The notes: generated from the sequence alone by a model not told the origin. A DNA stretch of 42,075 nucleotides from Paenibacillus gorillae (GCF_000513275.1 NZ_CBVJ010000120.1:1-42075); one strand, 5' to 3'. Counted from the first letter of the stretch, positions 12,815-22,512 are shown. Made by a program: numbers and translations.

Positions 12815-12849
12815 AAACGGCGCTCCTTCATAGAGAAGGAACGCCGTTT
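12815..12849 (-). other. Hairpin 1 between gap and pgk
   Basis: AAACGGCG/CGCCGTTT with an inner TCCTTC/GAAGGA stem and a 5-base loop. Only three T follow on the minus strand, so it is not a classical terminator; processing, mRNA-end protection or partial attenuation are possible. Confidence 0.65.
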
Positions 12850-12889
12850 GCTTCGCCCCAAGCGTTACCGGGAGCGCTGCAGACTAAGC

Positions 12890-12919
12890 GCATCCCGGAT
12901 CATGAATGATCCGGGATGC
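12890..12919 (-). other. Hairpin 2 between gap and pgk
   Basis: A perfect 14-bp inverted repeat: GCATCCCGGATCAT, two bases, then its reverse complement. It lacks a T tract and lies about 40 bp after the gap stop codon, where it would protect or define the 3' end of a processed cggR-gap transcript. Confidence 0.7.
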
Positions 12920-12958
12920 AAGCGTTCCTTGCAATTAGGGGAACAAGCTCCCTTAGTC

Positions 12959-13975
<1,017 letters not shown>

Positions 13976-14059
13976 CTAAATGTTTTTTAAGGGCTAATGT
14001 ATTTTCAAAACGTTCTGCAGCTATCCCAGGTGACCGCCACAAACCGTTAAGACACAAAT

Positions 14060-15100
14060 CTAATGGGACTGCTCTTGCTCGATAATCGATACGATTTCCA
14101 GCGCTGCCGCTTCGTCTACGACTAACACGTCGTTGTGACCGAACCTCATTACCGCTGCGATCGCTTCACCTTTGCTTTTGCCGCCGGCGACACCGATAAC
14201 AACCTCAGTCTTCACAATATCATCCAAACGTAATCCTACCGTCTGCATTTGATGCACAACCCGTCCCTCGCGGTCAAAATAGTACCCGAACGCTTCTGCC
14301 AGCCCGCCGTCTCTCGTAATCGCATCCAGCAGCTCCGGCTTCAGCCTTCGTCTGCGGGCCATTACTTTGGCATCCCCGATGCCATGAACAACGATTCGTG
14401 AGCTGCGTATGACATCGACAATTTCGCGAATGTTGGGCTCTTGCATAATCGAGGCGTATGCCTCTTCACCCAAATGATCCGGTACATGCAGCAGCCGGTA
14501 ATTCGCTCCGGTGCGCTTTGCCATTGTCGAGGCGATTGTGTTTGCTTGGTAATCGAGACTTTCGCCGAGGCCGCCTCTTGCCGGTACGAACCAATTCGTC
14601 TTCAGCGGGGCCGAAGTCGTCAATTGATTGGCTACCTGCTCAATCGTAGTTCCGCCAGTTACGGCCACTACATCTCCGGGCTCCATAACCTTGCGAAGCA
14701 CTTGGCATGCCGCTCGCCCAAGCTCCCGTTTCGTTTGCGCGGACTGTTCCGAGTCCCCAGCCACTACAATGACCTGCGGCAAACCGAAAGCGGTCTGAAT
14801 CTTTTCTTCCAGTTCGGATAAGCCGAACATCGTCGTGTAGAAGGGCTCCAATTGCTCTAAGAGTTCTCGGCCCGCCTCACTTATCCTCATTCCCGTTGGG
14901 TGAATCTCTAGCAAGCCTTGCGATTTCAGAAAATCGGTCTCCGCACGCAGCACCCGTTCCGTCATCGATAATGACGAAGCCAAGGTCCGCCTGCCAATCA
15001 GATCAGATAACTGAACCTGATTCAAGATAGAGTACCGCTTCCGCATCACTTCGAGTAAATCCGGGAGAAGCTGCTGCTGCAGTTCAATAATCTGGCGCAT
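14060..15100 (-). CDS. cggR: Central glycolytic genes regulator, SorC family
   Basis: The repressor of the gap operon, 346 aa. An N-terminal winged-helix region (about 1-80, including RTLASSLSMTERVLRAETDFLKSQGLL) is joined to a SorC sugar-binding domain (about 90-340) with VVAVTGGTTIEQVA, FVPARGGLGESLDYQANTIA and VGVAGGKSKGEAIAA. In B. subtilis, fructose-1,6-bisphosphate releases it from a tandem operator. The same operator layout is found here just downstream of its own promoter (15173-15208), so it should repress its whole operon. The gene is first of the operon, 96 bp ahead of gap. The ribosome binding site before the ATG is weak (GGAG far upstream). Confidence 0.96.
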   Translation of the reverse strand: MRQIIELQQQLLPDLLEVMRKRYSILNQVQLSDLIGRRTLASSLSMTERVLRAETDFLKSQGLLEIHPTGMRISEAGRELLEQLEPFYTTMFGLSELEEKIQTAFGLPQVIVVAGDSEQSAQTKRELGRAACQVLRKVMEPGDVVAVTGGTTIEQVANQLTTSAPLKTNWFVPARGGLGESLDYQANTIASTMAKRTGANYRLLHVPDHLGEEAYASIMQEPNIREIVDVIRSSRIVVHGIGDAKVMARRRRLKPELLDAITRDGGLAEAFGYYFDREGRVVHQMQTVGLRLDDIVKTEVVIGVAGGKSKGEAIAAVMRFGHNDVLVVDEAAALEIVSIIEQEQSH

Positions 15101-15172
15101 CCTCTATTATTCACTCCATCGGCTCACTGCGTTTTGGAACGGTGATGAGCATTTCGTTAATATAGGACGTTG

Positions 15173-15208
15173 GACTCAATATGTCCCGCATGCTCATTTT
15201 AAGTCCCA
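15173..15208 (-). promoter_or_regulatory. CggR tandem operator
   Basis: Minus strand TGGGAC-N6-TGAG-N4-CGGGAC-N6-AGTC, with exactly the spacing of the B. subtilis CggR operator (CGGGAC N6 TGTC N4 CGGGAC N6 TGTC). It spans roughly the transcription start to +34. Confidence 0.85.
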
Positions 15209-15213
15209 CCTTT

Positions 15214-15242
15214 ATTTTAGCTAAAAGTTCAGACGTTAGCAA
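15214..15242 (-). promoter_or_regulatory. SigA promoter of the cggR-gap-pgk-tpiA-gpmI-eno operon
   Basis: Minus strand TTGCTA (15237-15242), 17 bp, TAAAAT (15214-15219), with the CggR operator immediately downstream. Confidence 0.8.
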
Positions 15243-15307
15243 GCGAACATTTGAACGTGAAAACGGTTACCGCCACCATTTTCACAAATTTATTTTTCTC
15301 AAAGGCC

Positions 15308-15336
15308 TTGATTTCCCGCTCAGAATATCATATAAT
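15308..15336 (+). promoter_or_regulatory. SigA promoter of tRNA-Arg
   Basis: TTGATT (15308-15313), 17 bp, TATAAT (15331-15336), with the tRNA beginning about 20 bases after the predicted start site. It diverges from the cggR promoter. Confidence 0.8.
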
Positions 15337-15361
15337 AATTTTTGCTGTTCCATTTATATGT

Positions 15362-15436
15362 GCGCCCGTGGTCCAATGGATATGACGTAGGCCTCCGGAG
15401 CCTGAGATCTAGGTTCGATTCCTAGCGGGCGCGCCA
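15362..15436 (+). tRNA. tRNA-Arg (anticodon CCG)
   Basis: A 75-nt cloverleaf: acceptor GCGCCCG/CGGGCGC, anticodon loop CTCCGGA with CCG, T-arm GGTTCGATTCC, discriminator G and an encoded CCA. It reads CGG codons. A promoter precedes it and a terminator follows. Confidence 0.95.
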
Positions 15437-15453
15437 TACTACTTTTGAATGTT

Positions 15454-15479
15454 AACCGCCCTTCTGGGGCGGTTTTTTT
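15454..15479 (+). terminator. Terminator of tRNA-Arg
   Basis: ACCGCCC / GGGCGGT hairpin followed by seven T, shortly after the CCA end. Confidence 0.9.
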
Positions 15480-15758
15480 CGCGTTTATTTCTGACATTCC
15501 ACAGCCTATCCCATCTTCTCTAACCAACCTAAACTGTTCTCCATCTCCTCATTCCTTTACCGTTCCAGCATCCACCCCACTCGGTGCCGCAATTGTCACT
15601 ACGCTCCTCCATACTTCGCCCATTTTCACTCTACCTCAAGTTTGCGCATCTCCATAACAGCTACGGTACCTTCGCCTTGTATTTCTCCTTATCTCTTTAT
15701 TAATCCTTACCCTCTAATTCACTCGTCGTAACTATGTATTTGAAGAGTAGCTGCATAT

Positions 15759-15944
15759 CAAAATGCAAAAATACATGTTGATACCCATCATTTCGTCCAT
15801 TTCAGCCATCAAAATGTAAAGGTACATCTTGTTTGCCCGATTTAGCTCCACTTCGGCGATTTCGCCTCGATTCAAATGCACTTTTGCATTTTGAACGCCA
15901 TTTTAGAGGAAATCAGGCTCTTCAACCTGCACTTTTGCATTTTG
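15759..15944. repeat. 186-bp element with four spaced palindromes, copy 2
   Basis: Units of 22, 22, 21 and 22 bp start at 15759, 15810, 15873 and 15923, with spacers of 29, 41 and 29 bp, identical to copy 1 at 3194-3379. The third unit in both copies is the one-base-shorter CAAATGYA-type form. Unit 1 could pair with unit 4 at 19 of 22 positions. Spacers differ between copies, so the palindromes and the distances are what is conserved. Confidence 0.8.
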
Positions 15945-16300
15945 ATTTTGCGAATGAGGGTTACACTTATCGGAGACAGTTTAACGTCACCTAATTGAAT
16001 TATCGTGTTACGCACTCCGATTCGCATCATAACAACCATAGGTTACTCAAGCTACTCACTTAACTGAACATTTGGTGCAGCATGTGATCGATAGCTTATT
16101 CTGACCCGGCCATTCCTGGTCTAAGGTCTGCGATGGTGGTGTTTACACCACTGTCTGCCATAACGCCCGTTACTCGGCCACACTAACAAGACGACAATCA
16201 CTACTGCTAGAGCACTCTTCTGTTTCAACGATAAATCAGCCGGTTTAATCTACACTTAAAGACCATAAAACCGCGCGAAATCAGCGGCCAAAAACAATGG

Positions 16301-16317
16301 TTTGACTATCTTTGACT
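16301..16317 (+). promoter_or_regulatory. CtsR operator of clpP
   Basis: TTTGACTATCTTTGACT is, on the opposite strand, a full match to the CtsR heptad repeat RGTCAAANANRGTCAAA. It overlaps the clpP -35 box, so CtsR binding would block RNA polymerase until heat or protein stress. Confidence 0.92.
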
Positions 16318-16340
16318 TTTGAAATGCAATCCGCTATTAT
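16312..16340 (+). promoter_or_regulatory. SigA promoter of clpP
   Basis: TTGACT (16312-16317), 17 bp, TATTAT (16335-16340). The -35 box lies inside the second CtsR heptad. Confidence 0.88.
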
Positions 16341-16387
16341 GGGAATACAGCATCATCATCTTTGTAATTTTCGAGGAGGGACTTACG

Positions 16388-16978
16388 TTGGACATGAATT
16401 TCGTTCCTATGGTTATTGAGCAAAACAATCGCGGAGAACGCGCTTATGACATTTATTCGCGGCTTCTGAAGGATCGCATCATCTTCCTCGGCACTGGCGT
16501 TAATGATGTCGTGGCCAACTCGATTATCGCGCAATTGCTGTTCCTGGCGGCTGACGATCCCGAGAAAGACATTTCCATTTACATTAACAGCCCTGGCGGT
16601 TCCATTACGGCGGGTATGGCTATCTACGATACGATGCAATACATTAAACCGGATGTGTCGACGATCTGCGTCGGCATGGCCGCTTCGATGGGCGCTTTCC
16701 TGCTGACGGCAGGGGCGAAAGGCAAACGCTATGCGCTGCCGAACAGCGAAGTTATGATTCACCAGCCGCTTGGCGGCGCAGAAGGCCAAGCGAGCGATAT
16801 TGAAATCCGCGCCCGCCGCATTCTGAAAATGCGCGATAAGCTCAACGGCATTCTGGCTGATCGTTCCGGCCAGCCGCTTGAGCGCATCGAGCGCGACACC
16901 GACCGCGACTACTTCATGAGCGCGGAAGAAGCAACAGCATATGGACTCGTCGACAAAGTCATCGAGAAAGTGCAATAA
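16388..16978 (+). CDS. clpP: ATP-dependent Clp protease proteolytic subunit
   Basis: The serine protease core that works with ClpX/ClpC/ClpE to degrade misfolded and SsrA-tagged proteins. Of 196 aa from the TTG start; the catalytic triad is Ser100 ([10 protein letters not shown]), His125 (VMIHQPLGG) and Asp174 (DTDRDYFMS). [20 protein letters not shown] is diagnostic. I chose TTG at 16388 because GAGGAGGG ends seven bases before it; ATG at 16394 would sit 13 bases away. A further upstream frame extension to 16319 falls across the promoter and is not real. Regulation by CtsR is visible upstream. Confidence 0.97.
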   Translation: MDMNFVPMVIEQNNRGERAYDIYSRLLKDRIIFLGTGVNDVVANSIIAQLLFLAADDPEKDISIYINSPGGSITAGMAIYDTMQYIKPDVSTICVGMAASMGAFLLTAGAKGKRYALPNSEVMIHQPLGGAEGQASDIEIRARRILKMRDKLNGILADRSGQPLERIERDTDRDYFMSAEEATAYGLVDKVIEKVQ

Positions 16979-17000
16979 TCTTGCAATGTACGCCAAAAAA

Positions 17001-17033
17001 GGCGGCGCCCATCAACTGGGCGCCGCCTTTTTT
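17001..17033 (+). terminator. Terminator of clpP
   Basis: A 10-bp stem GGCGGCGCCC / GGGCGCCGCC, loop ATCAACT, then a T run; an A run before it makes it potentially bidirectional. Confidence 0.93.
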
Positions 17034-17093
17034 CCACATATATATCGAGTCTCGGCCAGCTCAGGCCGTCAATTCCGGTCATTTTTCGCGACA

Positions 17094-17118
17094 ATAAAAA
17101 AAGACTGCCTTAGTCTTT
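17094..17118 (-). terminator. Terminator of the glk-rapZ-yvcK-whiA-crh operon
   Basis: Minus strand AAAGACT, loop AAGGC, AGTCTTT and a T-rich tail, about 55 bp after the crh stop codon. Confidence 0.8.
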
Positions 17119-17174
17119 ACAGACTTCAGCGACAGCCCCTTTAAATTCTCTGTGAGATCGTGAAAAACAAGCGA

Positions 17175-17444
17175 TTATTGGTTCTCGAGCTCTTCTTTGC
17201 TGACGAGTGCGACTAAAGCGTTTACAGCCTGCTCGGCATCGGAACCTTCCGCGCTAATGAATACTTCAGTACCGGAACTAATCGCCAAGCTCATAATTCC
17301 CATAATCGATTTGGCATTCACTTTTTTGTCGTCTTTCTCAACAAATACTTCTGAGGAAAATTTGTTCGCTTCTTGAACGAAAAGTGCTGCTGGTCTAGCA
17401 TGTAGTCCCGTCTTAAGACGAACGACAACCGGAAGCCTTGTCAT
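17175..17444 (-). CDS. crh: Crh-like HPr paralogue retaining His15 and Ser46
   Basis: An 89-aa HPr-fold protein at the crh position, after whiA. In B. subtilis Crh has Gln15 and acts only in catabolite repression through Ser46-P with CcpA. Here RLKTGLHARPAALFVQEANKF has histidine at position 15 (H15 in GLHARP), while KVNAKSIMGIMSL supplies Ser46. The stretch ALFVQEAN and the whole surroundings are Crh-like rather than PtsH-like. The protein may therefore be able to take part in PEP-dependent phosphotransfer as well as being a substrate of HprK, whose gene is in the same window. The start chosen is the ATG at 17444, ten bases after AGGGGG; upstream in-frame starts lack spacing. Symbol given by position and similarity; it could also be called a ptsH-like gene. 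Confidence 0.85.
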   Translation of the reverse strand: MTRLPVVVRLKTGLHARPAALFVQEANKFSSEVFVEKDDKKVNAKSIMGIMSLAISSGTEVFISAEGSDAEQAVNALVALVSKEELENQ

Positions 17445-17554
17445 GGAAACCATACCCCCTATATCATAATCAATAAAACATTCACATGTCATGTAATGAA
17501 GCCGTTTTGTACATCATTATATCATTATACCAAAGGATGCACTAGGATAAAAGT

Positions 17555-18484
17555 TCACCCATTGCGTATTTTTTCTGCCATCTCATCAATTTTTCGTAAA
17601 CGATGGTTGACGCCGGACTTGCTGACATTGCCTTTGAGCAGCTCGCCGACCTCTTTCAAATTCATATCAGGATGCTGGAGACGGATCTCCGCCACTTCCT
17701 TCAACTTGTCGGGGAGATTGCTAAGGCCAATTTCCTTCTGAAGCAGCTTAATATTATCGATCTGCCGTACCGCCGCGCCAATGGTCTTGTTCAGGTTTGC
17801 GGTTTCACAGTTCACGATCCGGTTGACCGAGTTGCGCATGTCGCGCATAATGCGAACGTCCTCGAACTTGAACAACGCCTGGTGAGCGCCGATAATGTTC
17901 AGCAGCTCGATAATTTTTTCGCCTTCTTTAATGTAGAAAATAAAACCTTTCTTGCGCTCGATGCATCTTGCATTCAGGTCGAACTTGTTCGCCAGATCAA
18001 CAAGAGCATTGCAGTGCTCCTCGTACATCGAAGAAATTTCCAGATGATAAGACGAGCCCTCTGGATTGTTCACAGACCCGCCAGCCAAGAAAGCTCCACG
18101 CAAATAAGAACGTTTGCAGCATGGCTTACGGATAATGTCTTTATTAATGCCCAAATTGAAGACGAATCCTTCGGAAACGATCCGAAGCTCGCTCAAAATT
18201 TCTTGTACCCTTGTCGGAATCCGGACAATGTACACGTTATTTTTTTTGAGTCTCATTTTTTTACGAACGAGAAGCTCAGTATGCACTTCATAATGCTTCT
18301 TCAGCAGCGAGTAAATCCGCCGCGCGATAGCCGCATTTTCCGTAGAGATGTCCAGAACGACCTTGCGGCTGGATACACTGACAGAACCGTTCATCCGGAT
18401 GAGAGCCGACAACTCCGCTCGCTCGCAGCATGTGTCCGCTTCAATCAGCGTTAGTTCCTTTTTTGTTTGCGCCGCAAATGACAT
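17555..18484 (-). CDS. whiA: Sporulation/cell-division regulator WhiA
   Basis: A 309-aa DNA-binding protein conserved in Gram-positives; affects cell division and chromosome segregation in Bacillus. The N-terminal part is a degenerate LAGLIDADG homing-endonuclease fold ([26 protein letters not shown]) and the C-terminal part a helix-turn-helix ([27 protein letters not shown]...[13 protein letters not shown]). The ATG at 18484 has AGAGGTGA nearby upstream. Seven bases separate it from yvcK; it is the penultimate gene of the operon. Confidence 0.97.
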   Translation of the reverse strand: MSFAAQTKKELTLIEADTCCERAELSALIRMNGSVSVSSRKVVLDISTENAAIARRIYSLLKKHYEVHTELLVRKKMRLKKNNVYIVRIPTRVQEILSELRIVSEGFVFNLGINKDIIRKPCCKRSYLRGAFLAGGSVNNPEGSSYHLEISSMYEEHCNALVDLANKFDLNARCIERKKGFIFYIKEGEKIIELLNIIGAHQALFKFEDVRIMRDMRNSVNRIVNCETANLNKTIGAAVRQIDNIKLLQKEIGLSNLPDKLKEVAEIRLQHPDMNLKEVGELLKGNVSKSGVNHRLRKIDEMAEKIRNG

Positions 18485-18491
18485 CGTTTTT

Positions 18492-19478
18492 TCACCTCTT
18501 TCTAAGCATCCAGTTTTCCACAAGCTTATAGATATGATGGCTCAAACGCTCCGCATCATGCCTTAGGAATGTCCGGAACAGGACAAGCCGGTCGGCAATA
18601 ACCTCGTAGCCTCTATTCGTCACTTCATCCAGATCCAAATGAACGGCCTTCGCGCCCATCTCCGCATATTTGTCTTCGACCTGAGGCGGAATCTCGCCAT
18701 CATTAACGATTACGTAGTCGAAAAGATGATGACCAATATGTGCGTAGATCGCATCCAGATGATCGCTCACCGTGTAATTGTCCGTTTCGCCCGGCTGTGT
18801 CATCACATTGCAGACAAACAGCTTCACCGCTTCGGAATCGCAAATCGCTTGCGCCAGCTTGGGCACGAGCAAATTGGGAATAATACTCGTGTACAGGCTT
18901 CCCGGACCGATCAGAATCGCATCGGCTTGCTCGATTGCTTCCACCGCTTCCGCAAGCGGCTCTACGTCGCTCGGTTCCACGAACACGCGCTTAATGACTT
19001 TGCCCGACTTCGGTATGGCAGATTCACCTTCCACGATCGTGCCATCAGTCATTTCTGCCTTTAGCACAATAGCTTGATCCGCTGCGGGCAGCACTCTGCC
19101 CCGGACGGCAAGCACCTTGCTCAGCTCGCGAATGCCAGTAACAAAGTCGCCTGCAATATCTGTCATTGCGGCTAGCATGAGATTGCCCAGACTATGTCCA
19201 GCTAATCCCGTGCCGTTGTTGAACCGGTACTGAAGCACTTCGGTTAGAAGCGGCTCCGCATCCGCAAGCGCCATGAGCACGTTGCGGATATCACCGGGAG
19301 GCGGCATCTGCAGCTCGCTGCGCAGAATGCCGGAGCTGCCGCCGTCATCGGCAACTGTTACGATTGCCGTAATGTCGAGCGGCTTTTCCTTTAGTCCGCG
19401 GAGCATAACCGACAGGCCGGTTCCTCCGCCGATGACGACAATCTTTGGCCGCCTCATTATTTTATGCCTGCTCTGCAT
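18492..19478 (-). CDS. yvcK: YvcK/GlmR family UDP-sugar-binding regulator
   Basis: A 328-aa protein of the CofD-like fold, required on gluconeogenic carbon sources and for cell-wall precursor supply; B. subtilis YvcK binds UDP-GlcNAc and stimulates GlmS. Conserved stretches: [19 protein letters not shown] at the N terminus, [39 protein letters not shown] and [26 protein letters not shown] precedes the ATG. Twelve bases after rapZ and seven before whiA. Confidence 0.96.
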   Translation of the reverse strand: MQSRHKIMRRPKIVVIGGGTGLSVMLRGLKEKPLDITAIVTVADDGGSSGILRSELQMPPPGDIRNVLMALADAEPLLTEVLQYRFNNGTGLAGHSLGNLMLAAMTDIAGDFVTGIRELSKVLAVRGRVLPAADQAIVLKAEMTDGTIVEGESAIPKSGKVIKRVFVEPSDVEPLAEAVEAIEQADAILIGPGSLYTSIIPNLLVPKLAQAICDSEAVKLFVCNVMTQPGETDNYTVSDHLDAIYAHIGHHLFDYVIVNDGEIPPQVEDKYAEMGAKAVHLDLDEVTNRGYEVIADRLVLFRTFLRHDAERLSHHIYKLVENWMLRKR

Positions 19479-19490
19479 CCCATCACCTCG

Positions 19491-20375
19491 TCAATGCTTA
19501 TCTCTGTCGGCATCGCGATGGCTGACACGAACACGCTCCGTATCGCTGCTGCCGAGCACTCTTCCCAAATATTCAGCAATGGCTACCGAACGGTGCTTGC
19601 CGCCGGTACAGCCAATCCCAATGACAACCTGGCTCTTGCCTTCCTTATGGTATAAAGGAATAAGAAATTGAAGCATATCCACCAGCTTTGTCAGAAAAGC
19701 CTGCGTCTCGGGCCATTTCATCACATATTCGTAAACTTCAGGCGTTTGCCCCGTGTTGGGACGCAGATGCTCAATATAATGCGGGTTCGGCAGAAAACGA
19801 ACGTCATAAATGAGATCGGCGTCAATTGGAATGCCGTATTTGAAGCCGAAGGACGTTACATTGATTTGAAGACTGTTCTGCTCCAGATTTGTGAACCGGG
19901 AGACAATCCGCTCTTTCAGTAAAGCCGGCTTGATACTGCTCGTATCGATTACCAGCGAGGCAGAGCCTTTCAAATCCTCCAGCATGCGGCGTTCCATCCG
20001 AATGCCTTCCAGCGGCATACCCTCCGGATTTAGCGGGTGACGGCGACGGCTTTCCTTATAACGCTGAACGAGTACCTCATCCTTCGCATCGAGAAAAAGA
20101 ATCTCGCAGCTGATCGTGTAATGATCTTTAATAAAACGCAATGATTCCGATAAAGCGGTAAAAAACTCGCGGCCTCTCAAATCGATGACAAGCGCGACTT
20201 TTCCGATTTTTCCGTTCGACTGCTCAATCAGCTCCGCAAACTTCGGAATGAGCACCGGAGGCAAATTATCGACACAGAAGAAACCGAGATCTTCCAGGCT
20301 TTGTACGGCTATGGTCTTTCCCGCGCCCGACATCCCTGTAATAATAACCAGCTTCGACATCGCTCCCGCTTCCAT
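19491..20375 (-). CDS. rapZ: RNase adapter protein / nucleotide-binding protein RapZ (YvcJ)
   Basis: A 294-aa P-loop protein that hydrolyses GTP and, in Bacillus, influences competence. Walker A is TGMSGAGKT at 13-21; the C-terminal domain has the conserved [16 protein letters not shown]. The family hallmark [23 protein letters not shown] is intact. I chose the ATG at 20375, preceded by GAGGAGG, in preference to the frame opening at 20414 or the ATG of MSKLV. First of the compact rapZ-yvcK-whiA block and 54 bp after glk. Confidence 0.95.
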   Translation of the reverse strand: MEAGAMSKLVIITGMSGAGKTIAVQSLEDLGFFCVDNLPPVLIPKFAELIEQSNGKIGKVALVIDLRGREFFTALSESLRFIKDHYTISCEILFLDAKDEVLVQRYKESRRRHPLNPEGMPLEGIRMERRMLEDLKGSASLVIDTSSIKPALLKERIVSRFTNLEQNSLQINVTSFGFKYGIPIDADLIYDVRFLPNPHYIEHLRPNTGQTPEVYEYVMKWPETQAFLTKLVDMLQFLIPLYHKEGKSQVVIGIGCTGGKHRSVAIAEYLGRVLGSSDTERVRVSHRDADRDKH

Positions 20376-20429
20376 AACTTCCTCCTCTTGACCCGTTGCG
20401 CTTACTGCAATCAACGGGGTCGTCTGCTG

Positions 20430-21380
20430 CTACGCGCGCAGAATAAGTCCTGCCGCGCCTACTACGCCGGCGTTGTTGCCAAGCGTTGCCGCTACGATTT
20501 TCACACCGTCTTTTGCTTCGTTTTGCGTATATTTCTCGAATACTTCACGGATTTGATCGAATAGGAAATCACCGGCTTTGGATACGCCGCCGCCGATAAT
20601 GAAGCATTCCGGATTCAATACAACAGCCATAACCGCCATCGAACGGCCCAAATAGTACGCCGCGCGGTTAACGATACGTGCAGCCACTTCATCGCCTGCT
20701 TTGGCAGCATCGATAACGTCTTTTGCCATAATATTTTCAACGAGGGACAATGTCGTACGGTCTCCACGCTCCACAGCATCCTTAGCCATACGGATAATGC
20801 CGGTTGCCGAAGATACCGTCTCCAGGCAGCCCATTTTGCCGCAGCCGCATTGAATCGCTTCCAGATCCGGTACGATTGCGATATGGCCAAGCTCTCCTGC
20901 CATGCCGGCAAAGCCCTCGACGATTTTACCGCCGATAATAATGCCGCCGCCTACACCAGTTCCCAGCGTATAGCATACGCAGTTGTCAATGCCTTTGCCT
21001 GCTCCAGCCCATGCTTCACCAAGCGCTGCTACGTTGGCATCGTTATTCACGAGCACCTTAACTTGAAGCGTGTCCTCCAAATAATCCTTCAAATTTACGT
21101 CGCGAATCTTCAGGTTCGGAGCGAATTTTACATAGCCCCGGGGAATATCGAGGAAGCCGGCAATTCCCACGCCAACGCCTTCCACTTGCTCCCAGTTATA
21201 TGACGATTCTTCCACAATATTCTTAGCATATTGCGCAATATTTTGAAGGATCACATCTGTGCCTTTCGCTGTTTCCGTTGGCCCTTCGTACGTTTGCAGC
21301 AACTCGCCTTCCTGATTGCAAATTCCGACTTTAATGGCGGTTCCGCCTACATCGACACCAACGTAAATCTTCTCAGACAT
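20430..21380 (-). CDS. glk: Glucokinase, ROK family
   Basis: Phosphorylates glucose with ATP. A 316-aa ROK kinase: nucleotide-binding DVGGTAIKVG near the start, catalytic Asp114 in VNNDANVAALGE, glucose-binding GELGHI, and the zinc-binding CGCGKMGCLE at 178-186. C-terminal GVVGAAGLI is typical of GlcK. It is the first gene behind a good SigA promoter and appears cotranscribed with rapZ-yvcK-whiA-crh. In B. subtilis glcK lies elsewhere, so this union of glucose phosphorylation with the yvcK/crh operon is noteworthy. Other ROK sugar kinases cannot be excluded, but the zinc motif and length fit glucokinase. Confidence 0.93.
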   Translation of the reverse strand: MSEKIYVGVDVGGTAIKVGICNQEGELLQTYEGPTETAKGTDVILQNIAQYAKNIVEESSYNWEQVEGVGVGIAGFLDIPRGYVKFAPNLKIRDVNLKDYLEDTLQVKVLVNNDANVAALGEAWAGAGKGIDNCVCYTLGTGVGGGIIIGGKIVEGFAGMAGELGHIAIVPDLEAIQCGCGKMGCLETVSSATGIIRMAKDAVERGDRTTLSLVENIMAKDVIDAAKAGDEVAARIVNRAAYYLGRSMAVMAVVLNPECFIIGGGVSKAGDFLFDQIREVFEKYTQNEAKDGVKIVAATLGNNAGVVGAAGLILRA

Positions 21381-21421
21381 TACTAGTCCACCTCATTAAT
21401 AGGTTATCTTCTCTGTATCCA

Positions 21422-21450
21422 ACTATAAGCGAACGCACTTGTTCGGTCAA
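21422..21450 (-). promoter_or_regulatory. SigA promoter of the glk-rapZ-yvcK-whiA-crh operon
   Basis: Minus strand TTGACC (21445-21450), 17 bp, TATAGT (21422-21427), about 35 bp before the glk start codon. Confidence 0.8.
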
Positions 21451-21493
21451 GACAACGTGCTGCCAGCCTCCAGCGCATAATGCAGCGGCTCCT

Positions 21494-21544
21494 TCATATA
21501 AAGAGCCCTGTCCGCAGGAATCGCAGTTCCCGCGAAAAGGGCTC
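21494..21544 (-). terminator. Terminator of trxB
   Basis: Minus strand GAGCCCT ... AGGGCTC with an inner GGAA/TTCC stem, followed by TTTATAT; 20 bp beyond the trxB stop codon. Confidence 0.7.
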
Positions 21545-21564
21545 GTAATTGCAGGTCCGATCTA

Positions 21565-22512
21565 TTACAAAGACTGGCTCCAGTCTTGCGTAATATGGCC
21601 TTCCAGATACCGTTCACAGTCCAGAGCTGCCATACAGCCACTGCCCGCAGCTGTAATCGCTTGGCGATATTTGCTGTCCTGTACGTCGCCGCAAGCGAAT
21701 ACGCCCGGTACGTTCGTCTCGGAGGTGCCAGGCTTCACTTTAATGTAGCCATGATCGTCCGTATCGATTTGTCCATCCAGAAATTTCGTGTTCGGCGTAT
21801 GTCCGATTGCGATGAAAATCCCGTCAGTCTCAATAACTTCTTCTTTACCGGATTCGTTATCACGGACCTTCAGACCCGTTACACCCATTCCGTTAGCCAC
21901 AACTTCAAGCGGCGTACGGTTCAGGCTCCAGCTGATTTTTTCGTTATCTTTGGCGCGATCCTGCATGATCTTGGAAGCTCTCAGCTCATCACGACGGTTG
22001 ACCAGCTCTACATTCGTTGCAAAGCGCGTCAGGAAGCTTGCTTCCTCCATTGCGGAGTCGCCGCCGCCTACGACGATAATCTTTTTCCCGCGGAAAAAGA
22101 ATCCGTCACAGGTTGCGCATGTGCTTACGCCGCGTCCTACGTTATCTTTCTCGCCCGGAATACCAAGGTACTTCGCAGATGCGCCGGTTGAGATGATGAG
22201 CGTCTCGCTGACGAATTCGCCTTTGCCTTCTACCTGCAGCTTGAAAGGACGCTCCGACATATCCACGCTGTTCACCCAGCCTGTAATGAACTCGGCGCCA
22301 AAGCGCTCCGCTTGCTTGCGCATGTTCGCCATCAGATCAGGACCCATAATGCCTTCTGGGAAGCCTGGGAAGTTCTCGACCTCTGTTGTCGTCGTCAACT
22401 GGCCGCCTGGCTCAGGACCTTCGATCACAAGAGGATTCATGTTAGCACGTGCCAGATAGATTGCTGCAGTTAGGCCCGCGGGGCCTGTACCAATAATTAT
22501 GGATTTGTACAT
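21565..22512 (-). CDS. trxB: Thioredoxin reductase
   Basis: An NADPH- and FAD-dependent enzyme (315 aa) that reduces thioredoxin. FAD-binding GTGPAGLTAAIYLARA is at about 8-23, the redox-active disulfide is Cys132-Ala-Thr-Cys135 (STCATCDG), NADPH-binding VVGGGDSAMEEA at 147-158, and FAD-binding VFACGDVQDSKYRQAITAAGSG near the C terminus. The ATG at 22512 has GGAGGT nine bases upstream; the longer open frame to 22608 reads through the inverted-repeat region and is not believed. Immediately upstream lies a composite palindromic element. Confidence 0.97.
   Translation of the reverse strand: MYKSIIIGTGPAGLTAAIYLARANMNPLVIEGPEPGGQLTTTTEVENFPGFPEGIMGPDLMANMRKQAERFGAEFITGWVNSVDMSERPFKLQVEGKGEFVSETLIISTGASAKYLGIPGEKDNVGRGVSTCATCDGFFFRGKKIIVVGGGDSAMEEASFLTRFATNVELVNRRDELRASKIMQDRAKDNEKISWSLNRTPLEVVANGMGVTGLKVRDNESGKEEVIETDGIFIAIGHTPNTKFLDGQIDTDDHGYIKVKPGTSETNVPGVFACGDVQDSKYRQAITAAGSGCMAALDCERYLEGHITQDWSQSL

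Larger units (their letters stand above)
15437..16387. other. 950-bp gene-free region between tRNA-Arg and clpP
   Basis: No supported gene. It holds the tRNA-Arg terminator, the second 186-bp four-palindrome element (15759-15944), an AT-balanced stretch 15945-16290 in which I see nothing recognisable, and the CtsR-controlled clpP promoter at 16301-16340. Confidence 0.7.
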
